Of a DNA stretch of 38,754 bases, positions 1 through 8,619 are shown in pieces. Origin of the DNA: Leptospira biflexa (GTDB lineage Bacteria; Spirochaetota; UBA4802; JAGODF01); assembly GCA_020721925.1 (NCBI GenBank), contig DYLV01000004.1:1-38754 (forward strand). The letters run 5' to 3'. The notes under the pieces are model-generated. The model ran no database searches and was not told the DNA's origin. It saw nothing but the letters and a program-made list of their open reading frames with translations. A program made the position numbers and the translations under genes. Each line of letters begins with the position of its first letter. The first letter of the stretch is position 1.

Positions 1-188
1 ATCTGGTGGGGAGTACCGCCGGATTTGGAGACATTGCTCACAAAATAACCCACCCTAAAAATAAAAATATATACCTTCTCTTACTCATTCCTCAGATGAG
101 CGAGGGAATCCTTTGTGCTTTTGCTCATGTGAACGGTGAATCACGTATGTATACGTACCTAAATTATTACGCATGCATCCCAAAATAA
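1..188 (+). pseudogene. Decayed potassium-channel pore-domain remnant (tentative)
   Basis: Bases 1-15 read IWWGV and, after a frame change, the ORF from about base 12 reads STAGFGDIAHKIT followed by a hydrophobic stretch (IYLLLLIPQ... GILCAFAHV). Put together this resembles the pore helix, selectivity filter (usual TVGYGD) and following membrane helix of two-TM ion channels. The filter would be TAGFG, and the reading frame breaks between the pore helix and the filter, so I read it as a broken gene cut by the window edge. The similarity is short and judged by eye. The alternative is chance resemblance in non-coding DNA. Confidence 0.3.
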
Positions 189-213
189 TGCCCAAGAGCT
201 ATAATTGACATAT

Positions 214-395
214 AAAGGAGGTATTTACTGAAACATCACTGCATATTACAAGATCGATTCCTGCACGAACCGGGTCGTTTCACAACAGGTATCGCCGAGT
301 TAAAATACGCTATGAAAGCAAGAAAAACAATATCATTCACATGTATGTTTTTTGCGTTGAATAATATGTTTGAGAAATATAGAATTTTGGGGTGA
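214..395 (+). other. Perfect Shine-Dalgarno followed by a CTG-initiated 55-codon ORF
   Basis: AAAGGAGGT at 214-222 is an ideal ribosome-binding site. Six bases after its GGAGG core comes CTG at 228, which opens a frame of 55 codons ending at TGA 393-395. The translation begins LKHHCILQDRFLHEPGRFTT and has no family I recognise. There is no ATG at the expected place. A TTGACA at 205-210 lies just upstream but has no matching -10. It could be a gene whose ATG mutated to CTG, a genuine CTG start, or a relic of an older gene. Confidence 0.3.
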
Positions 396-462
396 ACTGT
401 AAATAGTTCTGAGTTTCATTTGGAAATTCAACGAAATTGAAAACAGTAAAAAAAAGATTTTT

Positions 463-606
463 TCATTGACTCATTTAGTAAAATGCCAGGAGCTGATTTA
501 TCATAATGAGGATATCTCTAAAATTGCATTGGATGTTCAAGTGAGCACGAATTATCGATGAAATCGCTATTTTTTTACGAAATTCATATATTCATATAAA
601 AAATAA
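463..606 (+). pseudogene. AraC-type helix-turn-helix remnant with in-frame stop
   Basis: The frame reads LVKCQELIYHNEDISKIALD, then VQVSTNYR, an in-frame TGA at 559-561, then NRYFFTKF and a stop at 604-606. This follows the second helix-turn-helix of AraC-family regulators (A..LL....I..IA..VGF.s.syF.r.FKk). The in-frame stop, the missing amino-terminal part and an upstream stop near 400 indicate a dead fragment. The match is by eye only. Confidence 0.3.
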
Positions 607-769
607 AGGATGGATTTTTTTGCGGCATCAACAACACATTGTAATATGCGCGATGAGAAAAATCGGTATCCCCATGTGCATTAATGATAGGTAATTGTAA
701 TTTATTCTAAAATATTCTGGCAATGAGCAAAAATCGTCTCGTGAATAAAACCAACGTGAAGAAAGTCAA

Positions 770-2122
770 ATGGAAAGAATGTTGATATACATACGATATT
801 TTATAATGGTATTCATTGTAAGTCTTGTACTTGCAGGCAGACTTTTGGCGCAATCACGTACTGTTTCCATTGATGAATGCGTCCAGATTGCGTTGCAAAA
901 CCATCCTGAAATTAAAGCGGCATTTGAAAACCATAATGCGGCCATTGCGAATTATAAAATTGCACACGCAGGCACGAATGTGATTGTGGATGCTAGTGCG
1001 AAAACAGTGGAATATTTGAATCCTGACCGGTCTCCCGGCCAGATGAATATACCGGGGAAAGATACCACTATTGGCTTATTCGCCGGTCTCGGTGCATCAT
1101 ACAATATATACGATCCGCGGATTTCAGTCACTATCGATATCAACAAGATGAATGTCGATTTTGCAAAAATAAATACGATCATTGTAAAAAACCGAGTTGC
1201 GCTTGGCGTTAAAAAAGCATATTACCAGTTTGCCCTTGCTCGGGAGAGCTCTTTGTTCCGTGAAAAGCTGATGAAAAAATTTCGTGAGAAACTTATGAAA
1301 ACCGAAGTGCTTCACAAAATCGGACAAAGTTCTGCTCTGGAGGTTAGCAAAGCGCAGCTTGATTATGAAACATCAAAGCTTGAGTATGATCGATCGAAGA
1401 ATACAGAAAATTCAATGAAGACAAGCCTTCTCATCGCGATGGGCATTGTGGAGGAATCGATTGATTTTGCTCCGGTGATAGTGCAGGGTTTTCAGGAGAT
1501 AAAGTATTCTCTCGAAGAATTATATGGAATAGCCCAGCAAAATTCATTGGATTTGAAATCAGTTGAATTACGTAAACAATTAAGTAAGCTCAATATTGAA
1601 CTGCAGAAAGCATCAAGGCACCCGAGGGTTGATATTCAGGCGGCCTTCGGTTTTGAAAACAGAGATCTTCAAAACAAAGAGTCGATCAAATCAGGACTGA
1701 TGGGCAATAACTGGGATCCAACTTTTCATGCAGGTTTTACCGCGAGCATGCCGGTGTATACCGGTGGAGCCCTTTCCGCCCGGATCGATAAATCACTGGC
1801 CGAGTATAACACAGTACTATACGATGAGAAAAAAACCAACCTTACAATTAAAAGCCAGATAAGAGCGAATTACTATCTTATGATTGAACTTTTAAAACAG
1901 GTCCAGAATTCAAAGTTAATGATCCAAAATGCGGAGAAGCATCTTGCGCTGACACAGCATTATTATGTGAGAGGCATGAGTACCCAGATTGAAGTGAGCA
2001 ACGCAGAGCTTGCATTGCTCAATGCACAGCTTGCAGCGGTCAAAACACAGTTTGATTATTTTATTACCAAGTCTGAATTATCACACATCGCAGGGATACG
2101 CGAGGATCAATTATGCAAATGA
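770..2122 (+). CDS. TolC-family outer-membrane efflux protein
   Basis: This should form the outer-membrane channel of a tripartite exporter. The amino terminus is a signal peptide (hydrophobic core about residues 8-26, ending LLAQ) followed by the usual start of the family, SIDECVQIALQNHPEIKAA. Long amphipathic helices rich in K, E, L and N fill the rest, with the two-fold repeat typical of TolC; 450 residues is a normal length. An internal ATG three codons in is a possible alternative start, and no strong ribosome site distinguishes them. It is the first gene of a four-gene operon; its end overlaps the adaptor gene by 10 bases, so the partner set is encoded together. The substrate cannot be read from the sequence. 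Confidence 0.88.
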   Translation: MERMLIYIRYFIMVFIVSLVLAGRLLAQSRTVSIDECVQIALQNHPEIKAAFENHNAAIANYKIAHAGTNVIVDASAKTVEYLNPDRSPGQMNIPGKDTTIGLFAGLGASYNIYDPRISVTIDINKMNVDFAKINTIIVKNRVALGVKKAYYQFALARESSLFREKLMKKFREKLMKTEVLHKIGQSSALEVSKAQLDYETSKLEYDRSKNTENSMKTSLLIAMGIVEESIDFAPVIVQGFQEIKYSLEELYGIAQQNSLDLKSVELRKQLSKLNIELQKASRHPRVDIQAAFGFENRDLQNKESIKSGLMGNNWDPTFHAGFTASMPVYTGGALSARIDKSLAEYNTVLYDEKKTNLTIKSQIRANYYLMIELLKQVQNSKLMIQNAEKHLALTQHYYVRGMSTQIEVSNAELALLNAQLAAVKTQFDYFITKSELSHIAGIREDQLCK

Positions 2123-3243
2123 AATTTTCGACAAAGAAAATTGTATATTCGATTATTTCTATCGGATTAATATGTATTATTTATTTCTGGATTCGCAGCT
2201 GCACAAGAACTATTGACGTTACCTATCGCTATGAGGAAGTGCACAAAGCTGATGTGGTGAAGACTATTGCAGTGACCGGACGACTGGAAGTAGAAGACCC
2301 TTTTTACGTAATGAGCAAGATCGGCGGTCCTGTCAGGGCTGTGTATGTTGATTTCAATTCACAGGTAAAAGAAGGGCAGTTGCTTGCTGAAATAGATTCA
2401 ACTGATATCGATTTAAAAGTATATCGGGTGAGTTTGCAATACGAACGTGCCAAACTCGAGTTTGAAGAGATAAAAAGCAATATGGAAAGCAAAAACGAAC
2501 TTTTAAAAGAAAATTTGATTTCAAAAAAGGAATATGATATCGCGGAAATAACCTATAAAAAGGCTCTCGCCAAGTTCAAAAATTCAAAACTCGAATACGA
2601 ACTAATATTAAAGGAGAAATCATATACCAGAATTTATGCACCTATATCGGGAACAATTATTTCACGGGAAGTGAATCCGCGAGAAATACATAATCCCGGA
2701 AAAATATTCTTTATTATTGCAAAGAATATGAAAAAGATGCGTCTTTTAATAAATATTGATGAATCGGAAATCGGCAATGTTAAAACGAACCTGAATGTGA
2801 GATTCACGGTCAGCGCATATCCAGATAAAGTTTTTACCGGCACGATCAGCCAGGTGCGTTTCAATCCGATTCCACAGGGCGCTATAATAACATACCAATC
2901 GCTTGTGTATTGCAATAATGATGAACTCCTGCTGAAGCCAGGAATGACCGCCACTGCGGTGGTTCAGGTTGGCGAAAAGAAAAACGTGCTGCGCGTACCG
3001 AATCAGGCATTTATTGTATCGCCGGTTAAAACAGTCGATCAATCCGGGAAAAAAATAATCTGGAAAAAAAGAAAGGGAATCATTGGGGAATTGCCTGTCG
3101 AGAAAGTCGAAGTGACTACAGGGCTTATAGGAGACCTCTACACTGAAATTACGGGTGGGGCTATAGCGCCGGGTGATAGCGTTCTGGTGAATATTGAGAA
3201 AACCCTTGCGCGAAAAGACGATATAACTAGCTATGGGAAATAA
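2113..3243 (+). CDS. Periplasmic adaptor (membrane fusion) subunit, MacA/HlyD type
   Basis: The adaptor links the inner-membrane ABC transporter to the outer-membrane channel. One membrane helix lies at residues 9-27 (IVYSIISIGLICIIYFWI). Next come a biotinyl-lipoyl-like half (GPVRAVYVDFNSQVKEGQLL), a lysine- and glutamate-rich helical hairpin at about 95-165, the second lipoyl half (YTRIYAPISGTIISREV), and beta-barrel and membrane-proximal domains (LLLKPGMTATAVVQV). GAGG at 2102-2105 sits seven bases before the chosen ATG; a second ATG lies two codons on. The gene overlaps its upstream and downstream neighbours by about 10 bases, indicating translational coupling. A short tail near 310-330 is rich in lysine. 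Confidence 0.88.
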   Translation: MQMKFSTKKIVYSIISIGLICIIYFWIRSCTRTIDVTYRYEEVHKADVVKTIAVTGRLEVEDPFYVMSKIGGPVRAVYVDFNSQVKEGQLLAEIDSTDIDLKVYRVSLQYERAKLEFEEIKSNMESKNELLKENLISKKEYDIAEITYKKALAKFKNSKLEYELILKEKSYTRIYAPISGTIISREVNPREIHNPGKIFFIIAKNMKKMRLLINIDESEIGNVKTNLNVRFTVSAYPDKVFTGTISQVRFNPIPQGAIITYQSLVYCNNDELLLKPGMTATAVVQVGEKKNVLRVPNQAFIVSPVKTVDQSGKKIIWKKRKGIIGELPVEKVEVTTGLIGDLYTEITGGAIAPGDSVLVNIEKTLARKDDITSYGK

Positions 3244-3967
3244 GATCATCGACATACAGGATCTGGTGAAGATTTACCGATTGAGCGAGGAGGTAAGTGT
3301 CCGCGCTTTGAAAGGTGTATCGCTGGCAGTGCAGAGGGGCGAATTTATTTCCATCATGGGCGCATCCGGATCGGGAAAATCGACATTTATGAATATTCTC
3401 GGATTTCTGGATACGCCTACTTCTGGCAGGTACATCCTTGACGGCATTGACGGCTGTTCTCTCTCTTTAAATGAAAAAGCTGAAATTCGGAATAAAAAAA
3501 TCGGATTCATTTTTCAGGGGTTCAATCTCCTATCGAGGACATCCGCTCTGGAAAATGTTGAACTGCCGTTGATGTATAAGGGAGGGGTTTCTGCGCAGGA
3601 GATGCGCGATCGAGCAAGAAAACTTCTTGCAATGGTAGGCCTTGCCGGTCGCGAACACCATCATCCGAACAAGCTTTCGGGGGGAGAGCAGCAGCGGGTG
3701 GCTATCGCGCGATCGCTGATCAATGAACCAGCAATACTTCTCGCCGATGAACCAACAGGAAATCTTGATACAAAAAATTCAAATGAAGTGATGGACATCT
3801 TTACCGCTTTAAACCGTGAAATGGGAATAACGATAATTTTAGTAACTCACGAGCCGGACATTGCGGAATATTCCGACAGAAAAGTTGTCTTCCGCGACGG
3901 ACTTATCATTGAGGATACACCAATCCCGAAAAGAAAAAAAGTTGCTGTGACCGGGAAATCAAAATGA
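3233..3967 (+). CDS. ABC transporter ATPase, MacB/LolD type
   Basis: The protein couples ATP hydrolysis to the exporter, on the cytoplasmic face of the membrane. All ABC motifs are intact: Walker A GASGSGKST (43-51), Q-loop Q95, signature LSGGEQQ (148-154), Walker B ILLADEPTGNLD (168-179) and the H-loop histidine in VTHEPD (206). The LADEPTGNLDT form is characteristic of the MacB/LolD/FtsE branch. At 244 residues it is a stand-alone ATPase; in canonical MacB this domain is fused to the permease, which here is a separate gene overlapping by 4 bases (ATGA). No clear ribosome site precedes the ATG, so translation is probably coupled to the adaptor gene. Confidence 0.93.
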   Translation: MGNKIIDIQDLVKIYRLSEEVSVRALKGVSLAVQRGEFISIMGASGSGKSTFMNILGFLDTPTSGRYILDGIDGCSLSLNEKAEIRNKKIGFIFQGFNLLSRTSALENVELPLMYKGGVSAQEMRDRARKLLAMVGLAGREHHHPNKLSGGEQQRVAIARSLINEPAILLADEPTGNLDTKNSNEVMDIFTALNREMGITIILVTHEPDIAEYSDRKVVFRDGLIIEDTPIPKRKKVAVTGKSK

Positions 3968-5142
3968 ATGTGAGAAATCTTTTTATCACTGCGGTGCGTG
4001 CGATCGCGAAAAATAAAATGCGCTCATCCCTCACAAGCGTGGGTATCATCATAGGGGTTTCATCGGTTATCGTGATGGTGGGGATGGGAAACAGCGCGCG
4101 AGTTGCAGTGCGCGATAAAGTAACCACCTTCGGCACTAATGCGATGTCCGTTTTCCGCCCCTCGCGTGCATTTGATGCGAGGGATGTGGAAAACCTTCGG
4201 CGAATATTTCATGTAAAGTACATATCTCCGCTCATTTATGATTCATATATCCCCATTGTGTTTCAGAATAAAAATATGCTCAGCCGAATATACGGTGTCA
4301 ACAATGATTATTTCCAGATTAAGGATATGACACTTCAGAGCGGAAGATATTTTAGCGAGGCGGAGGTTGCTTCACTGGCCCGGGTCGTAATCATCGGGAC
4401 TACCGTGTGGAATGAAATATTCGGCAATGCCGATCCGATAGGCAAAACCGTTCTCATCAAAAGCGTTCCTTTCCAGGTGATAGGTCTTCTTGCAGAACAG
4501 GGTTCGGCTTTTTCAGGCCGCGATTTTGATAACGTATTGGTGATGCCGTATTCCACTGCTTCAATTCGCATGCAAAACAGAAAAGATTTCGACGAGTTGT
4601 ACATCGCTGCGCATAATGAAGGCATGGTGAATGAAACCGCTGAGGTTGTGCGTCAGTATTTTCGCCGCAAGCATAATTTGCCTTTCAACTCTCCTGATGA
4701 TTTTCACATAAAAACAAGCATTGAGCAATTGAAAGTCGCGGAAAATATTTCAAAAACGCTAACGATTCTTCTGGCGGGTATCGCACTCATATCTCTGTTC
4801 GTCGGGGGAGTCGGTATCATGAACATAATGCTGGTATCGGTAAGCGAGCGTACCAGAGAAATTGGAATCAGAATGGCCATTGGAGCCAAAAGGAACGACA
4901 TCCTTCTCCAGTTTCTTATTGAATCGGTCACTCTGAGTTCTGTGGGAGGAGCGGTGGGAATAATGCTTGGGCTTTCGATATATTATGCGATTATCTATTT
5001 TCTCGAATGGCCCTTCATTATGTCGTTTATGTCTATTGTCGTGTCGTTTTTCTTTGCTTTTACAGTAGGAATCTTCTTTGGCTATTATCCCGCAAGGAAG
5101 GCGGCCGATCTTAAGCCCATCGATGCCCTGCGCTACGAATAA
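3964..5142 (+). CDS. ABC transporter permease, MacB/FtsX family
   Basis: This is the membrane subunit of the exporter. It has the family layout: a first membrane helix after a KNKMRSSLTSVGIIIGVSSV start (about residues 15-40), a periplasmic domain of some 200 residues (about 50-250), then three helices at about 263-290, 318-345 and 350-375. The conserved segment GVGIMNIMLVSVSERTREIG precedes helix three and contacts the ATPase. The end PARKAADLKPIDALRYE is the usual MacB carboxy terminus. The gene follows the ATPase with an ATGA overlap and closes the four-gene operon. The set matches MacAB-TolC mechanotransmission exporters; cargo (macrolide, lipopeptide, lipoprotein or other) is unknown. 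Confidence 0.92.
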   Translation: MNVRNLFITAVRAIAKNKMRSSLTSVGIIIGVSSVIVMVGMGNSARVAVRDKVTTFGTNAMSVFRPSRAFDARDVENLRRIFHVKYISPLIYDSYIPIVFQNKNMLSRIYGVNNDYFQIKDMTLQSGRYFSEAEVASLARVVIIGTTVWNEIFGNADPIGKTVLIKSVPFQVIGLLAEQGSAFSGRDFDNVLVMPYSTASIRMQNRKDFDELYIAAHNEGMVNETAEVVRQYFRRKHNLPFNSPDDFHIKTSIEQLKVAENISKTLTILLAGIALISLFVGGVGIMNIMLVSVSERTREIGIRMAIGAKRNDILLQFLIESVTLSSVGGAVGIMLGLSIYYAIIYFLEWPFIMSFMSIVVSFFFAFTVGIFFGYYPARKAADLKPIDALRYE

Positions 5143-5430
5143 TCGTATATCCTCAAGTATAGTTTTTAATTTATAAAATAAAATATATAGCGATTTATTA
5201 ATAATGTCAATATTAATATTTATGTTGTTTATTTATTTTACACATCAATGACAAAAAAATTTTTTATTTTTCAATAAAGACATAATCCACAGATTACCGA
5301 TATTAGTAGTAAAATAACAAAAAACAATCTTTTATTATTGTACAGCAAAACTGGTAATGCGGACAGAGGGGAACTATTCGGCCCACGATATGTTGAGAGG
5401 AGCATCGGGGGCGTTTCAAGGAGAAAAGCG
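5143..5430. other. AT-rich intergenic region before the recombinase gene
   Basis: This stretch of 288 bases has no convincing gene. It is extremely AT-rich to about 5330 and contains the perfect 12-base palindrome AATATTAATATT (5209-5220) and a run A7T6 followed by more T (about 5254-5275). An in-frame extension of the recombinase begins at TTG 5338, but AAGGAG at 5418-5423 with a seven-base gap to GTG 5431 makes the later start far better. The region probably holds the recombinase promoter, though I could not pick out a good -35/-10 pair. Confidence 0.45.
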
Positions 5431-6324
5431 GTGAAAGAAATTCAGGCGATTAAACGATTCAAACGGTTCCTTCAAATTGAGAAGGGTCTCTCCCCCAATT
5501 CGGTGTACTCCTACACATACGATTTGAAAAAGTTTAGCGATTTTCTCTCGAAGGAAAAAAAGGACATTCTCACGGCAACGCAGGATGATATCATGCGTTT
5601 TTTAAAGTTTGAAAAAACAAAGAAGCACAATTCATCGCGCACGCTGGCGCGCTCACTTGCGGCGATTCGGCAATTCTATAATTTCATCTCGGATACAATG
5701 GGGAATATCGATAACCCTACGATAAAAATCGAAACCCCTTCGGTGAAAAAGACGCTTCCCGATTTTCTTTCGATTGAAGAAGTTACGGAGCTTTTCAGGT
5801 CAATTTCCGAAAATGATATCTTCGAGCTACGCGATAAAACTATTTTTGAACTGCTGTATTCCTGCGGGCTGCGCATTTCCGAGGCGGTAGAGCTGAAAAT
5901 GTCCGATATAGATTTTGAGAATCGGTTGCTGAAAGTGAAAGGCAAGGGCGAAAAAGAAAGAATAGTACCATTCGGCGATGAGGCGCTCCGACTGCTTAAG
6001 CTGTACAATACATCATCCAGGCCGTATATTATTGGTGGTCGTCAGAGTGAATTTGTCTTTATTAGCAAAAAAGCTTTGAAATTGAACAGAAAATCGGTAT
6101 GGCGCCTCTTGAAGGGATATGTGGATCGAACGCGCATCAGCAAAAATATAACCCCCCACACGCTTCGCCATTCTTACGCGACGCACCTCATCGAAAACGG
6201 TGCCGACCTGAGATCGGTTCAGGAACTCCTGGGGCATGTCGATATTTCAACAACCCAGATATACACACACCTGGCGCAAAAGAAGCTTAAAGAAATTCAT
6301 AAAAAATTTCATCCCAAGGGTTGA
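5431..6324 (+). CDS. Tyrosine recombinase, XerC/XerD type
   Basis: This site-specific recombinase would resolve chromosome dimers or act in integration. The GTG start follows AAGGAG by seven bases and gives 297 residues, the usual Xer length. A SAM-like core-binding domain (about 1-95, ending in the LAAIRQFYNF region) precedes the catalytic domain. All catalytic residues are present: R148 (CGLRISEA), K172 (KGKGEKERIVP), H243 and R246 (HTLRHSYATH), H269 (LLGHVDISTT) and Y278 (IYTH). There is no arm-binding domain and no adjacent phage gene, so a housekeeping Xer is more likely than a phage integrase. C versus D cannot be settled from one copy. The SpoIID-like gene begins 2 bases after its stop. 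Confidence 0.92.
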   Translation: MKEIQAIKRFKRFLQIEKGLSPNSVYSYTYDLKKFSDFLSKEKKDILTATQDDIMRFLKFEKTKKHNSSRTLARSLAAIRQFYNFISDTMGNIDNPTIKIETPSVKKTLPDFLSIEEVTELFRSISENDIFELRDKTIFELLYSCGLRISEAVELKMSDIDFENRLLKVKGKGEKERIVPFGDEALRLLKLYNTSSRPYIIGGRQSEFVFISKKALKLNRKSVWRLLKGYVDRTRISKNITPHTLRHSYATHLIENGADLRSVQELLGHVDISTTQIYTHLAQKKLKEIHKKFHPKG

Positions 6325-6326
6325 TT

Positions 6327-7559
6327 ATGTCAGTACCTATATGTCGCTATCTATATGCGGTGATTACCCCTGCATGCTTTTTTGTGGCCGCAGGGTTCCT
6401 TTTTTCATGCGCTCCTTCCGAACGGGTATTGTCCGGACGCGGACAAAAGGTTTTCGCGCAAGACAGGAATGTGAGAATATTGCTTTTAAAAACGAAAGAG
6501 GGCGTATCGATTTCATCCCGTGACAAAATAAAAGTGAGTGAAGAGGAAGGAAGATATAAATTTATTCCTTCCGGCAAAAAGGTGATGATACGACCTGAAT
6601 TGATTCGCCGTCCGTTATATGTCGAATCATGGAATGAACCGATTCAAGTTAACAATTCTCGATATCGAGGAACGATTTCGCTGCACAATATCGCGGGAAC
6701 TCTATATGTGATCAATTCATTAAAGCTAAATGAATATCTCTATGGGGTCGTACCAGCAGAAATGCCGGGCGATTGGCCGCTTGAGGCATTGAAAGCTCAG
6801 GCAGTTGCGGCGCGCACCTACGCGCTGTATCGCATTTTAAAACAAAAAAACATGCTTTTCGATCTGGATGCGACCACGAGTGCTCAGGTGTATAAAGGAA
6901 TTGATGTTGAAAAAGCTTCGTGCAAAAAAGCGGTTGATGAGACAGGGAGCATGGTGATTTTATTTCAAAACGAACCGATTGTATCGTTTTTCCATTCAAC
7001 TTGTGGTGGAAAGACCGTCGATGACCGGTTCGTATGGCAGGGTTCTGATCTTCCATATCTCAAATCGGTTCATTGTGGTTTCTGCTCAGCTTCCCCGAAC
7101 TATTTGTGGGAATATTCAATCAATGTATTCGAAATCAAACGGGCGCTTAATCGACGCTATCCTGAGATACGCACCGTCGATATGATATCTCTAAAGAAAA
7201 ATCAGGGGAGAGTGAGCAATGTGGTGGTTCGACACAGCCATGGCATGGCTAATATGAGCGGCAACGATTTCAGGCTTTTAATTTCACCTGAAAAAATTAA
7301 AAGTCTTGCGTTTGATGTTAAAAAACGGGGACGAACTCTCAATATTTCAGGCCACGGCTGGGGTCATGGCGTGGGCATGTGCCAGTGGGGCGCAAGAGGA
7401 ATGGCAGAAAGCGGTAAAAGTTTCAGAGAGATATTAATTCATTATTATCGAAATGTGTCGATAAAAAGCATTGACGGAGATACCCGTCACTTCCCAACTA
7501 TTGCCCGACGTGTTGCTGATTCTTTACATGGCCGTTTGGGCACAGAAATCCATGACTAA
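6327..7559 (+). CDS. SpoIID/LytB-domain protein, probable lipoprotein
   Basis: SpoIID-family proteins are peptidoglycan lytic transglycosylases or their activators. The start chosen is ATG 6327, six bases after AAGGG. A hydrophobic leader of about 27 residues ends LFSC, a relaxed lipobox of the kind common in spirochaetes, so the protein is probably lipid-anchored. The SpoIID core is clear: YLYGVVPAEMPGDWPLEALK then AQAVAARTYAL (about residues 135-168), STCGGKT, and the diagnostic GHGWGHGVGMCQWGARGMAE near 340-360. At 410 residues it is a full-length member. In a non-spore-former it probably works in cell-wall remodelling. It is co-directional with xer and overlaps queA by 8 bases. Confidence 0.9.
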   Translation: MSVPICRYLYAVITPACFFVAAGFLFSCAPSERVLSGRGQKVFAQDRNVRILLLKTKEGVSISSRDKIKVSEEEGRYKFIPSGKKVMIRPELIRRPLYVESWNEPIQVNNSRYRGTISLHNIAGTLYVINSLKLNEYLYGVVPAEMPGDWPLEALKAQAVAARTYALYRILKQKNMLFDLDATTSAQVYKGIDVEKASCKKAVDETGSMVILFQNEPIVSFFHSTCGGKTVDDRFVWQGSDLPYLKSVHCGFCSASPNYLWEYSINVFEIKRALNRRYPEIRTVDMISLKKNQGRVSNVVVRHSHGMANMSGNDFRLLISPEKIKSLAFDVKKRGRTLNISGHGWGHGVGMCQWGARGMAESGKSFREILIHYYRNVSIKSIDGDTRHFPTIARRVADSLHGRLGTEIHD

Positions 7560-8592
7560 AGCTTCATTTACCCTTTCAGATTTTGATTTTGATCTTCCGG
7601 ATGAGTACATTGCACAATATCCTTCCCAAAAAAGGGAACAGTCACGCCTATTCGTAATCGATTGTTTTAAAAACTTCCATCATAAAAGGTTTACGGATAT
7701 TTTAAACTTTCTTCGAGCAGGAGACGTCATGGTGCTCAATACCACACGGGTGATACCGGCCCGGATACTTTTTCGCAGGGCAAGTTCCGGTAGAGTCGAG
7801 GTGGTTCTGACGCAAAGGCTCAATACTTATTGCTGGCTTGCGATTACCAATAAAAGCTCTCGCCTTAAACCAGGAGAGATTTTGTGTGCTGTAAACGATC
7901 CTTCTGTGTACATTATCATTGAGGCGCGCGTGGGTGACTCGTTTCGCATAAAAAGTTCGGAAGAATTCACCGATGCGCTTCTCGAAAAGATCGGTAGCAC
8001 ACCATTGCCGCCATATATCAAGCGCGATGCGACATCCGCCGACAGAATTCGCTATCAGACAGTATATGCAGAAAAAAGTGGTGCGGTTGCTGCTCCCACC
8101 GCAGGATTGCATTTTACCGAGGAATTGCTCGCGGCATGCATGGCAAAAGGGGTTCGTATTGCAAAATTGAATCTCGATGTATCATGGGGAACATTCAGTC
8201 CTGTTCGCGATGAAGATCTGTCAAAGCATCGGATGCATTCGGAACGGTATTTTTTGCCGGAAGACTCTGCACACATCATCAACAAAGCGAGAAAAGAGGA
8301 TTGTCGCATTATCGCGGTGGGCACCACCTCGCTTCGCGTTCTCGAATCAACCTTTATGAATGGTAAAAATGTTCCCGGGGAGGGAAGCACTGATATTTTC
8401 ATCTATCCGCCGAGAGAGGTATATTCGGTTGATTGTCTCATCACAAATTTTCATACGCCAAACTCGACGCTCCTTATGCTTGTGTGTGCGTTCGGGGGAT
8501 ATGAGCTGGTGATGAACGCATATCGAGAAGCGATAAGGGAACACTACCGGTTTTTTTCCTATGGGGATGCGATGTGTATTGAGAGAAAATAA
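7552..8592 (+). CDS. queA: S-adenosylmethionine:tRNA ribosyltransferase-isomerase
   Basis: QueA transfers and isomerises the ribosyl group of S-adenosylmethionine onto preQ1-tRNA to make epoxyqueuosine. The protein opens with FDFDLPDEYIAQYPSQKREQ and continues through DVMVLNTTRVIPAR, GAVAAPTAGLHFTEELL, DVSWGTFSPVR, AVGTTSLRVLES and TDIFIYPP, ending in LITNFHTPNSTLLMLVCAF, all QueA hallmarks. From ATG 7552 it has 346 residues, a standard length; longer in-frame starts inside spoIID look spurious. It overlaps spoIID by 8 bases (ATGACTAA), so translation is coupled. A minus-strand terminator begins within its stop codon region, so queA ends facing the small membrane gene. Confidence 0.96.
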   Translation: MTKASFTLSDFDFDLPDEYIAQYPSQKREQSRLFVIDCFKNFHHKRFTDILNFLRAGDVMVLNTTRVIPARILFRRASSGRVEVVLTQRLNTYCWLAITNKSSRLKPGEILCAVNDPSVYIIIEARVGDSFRIKSSEEFTDALLEKIGSTPLPPYIKRDATSADRIRYQTVYAEKSGAVAAPTAGLHFTEELLAACMAKGVRIAKLNLDVSWGTFSPVRDEDLSKHRMHSERYFLPEDSAHIINKARKEDCRIIAVGTTSLRVLESTFMNGKNVPGEGSTDIFIYPPREVYSVDCLITNFHTPNSTLLMLVCAFGGYELVMNAYREAIREHYRFFSYGDAMCIERK

Positions 8593-8613
8593 AAAAGGGG
8601 CGATTTCCGCCCC
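8591..8613 (-). terminator. Rho-independent terminator of the 60-residue membrane gene
   Basis: GGGGCG (8597-8602) and CGCCCC (8608-8613) form a perfect six-base-pair GC stem around the five-base loop ATTTC. Six or more A residues at 8591-8596 become the U tract when read on the minus strand. The hairpin lies six bases after the small gene's stop. On the plus strand no U tract follows, so it does not look like a queA terminator. Confidence 0.8.
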
Positions 8614-8619
8614 ATGATT

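Noticed and set aside
7471..7551. Longer queA start inside the spoIID gene
   Set aside because: The extra 27 residues have no QueA homology; the conserved start FTLSDFDFDLPDEYIAQYP follows ATG 7552.
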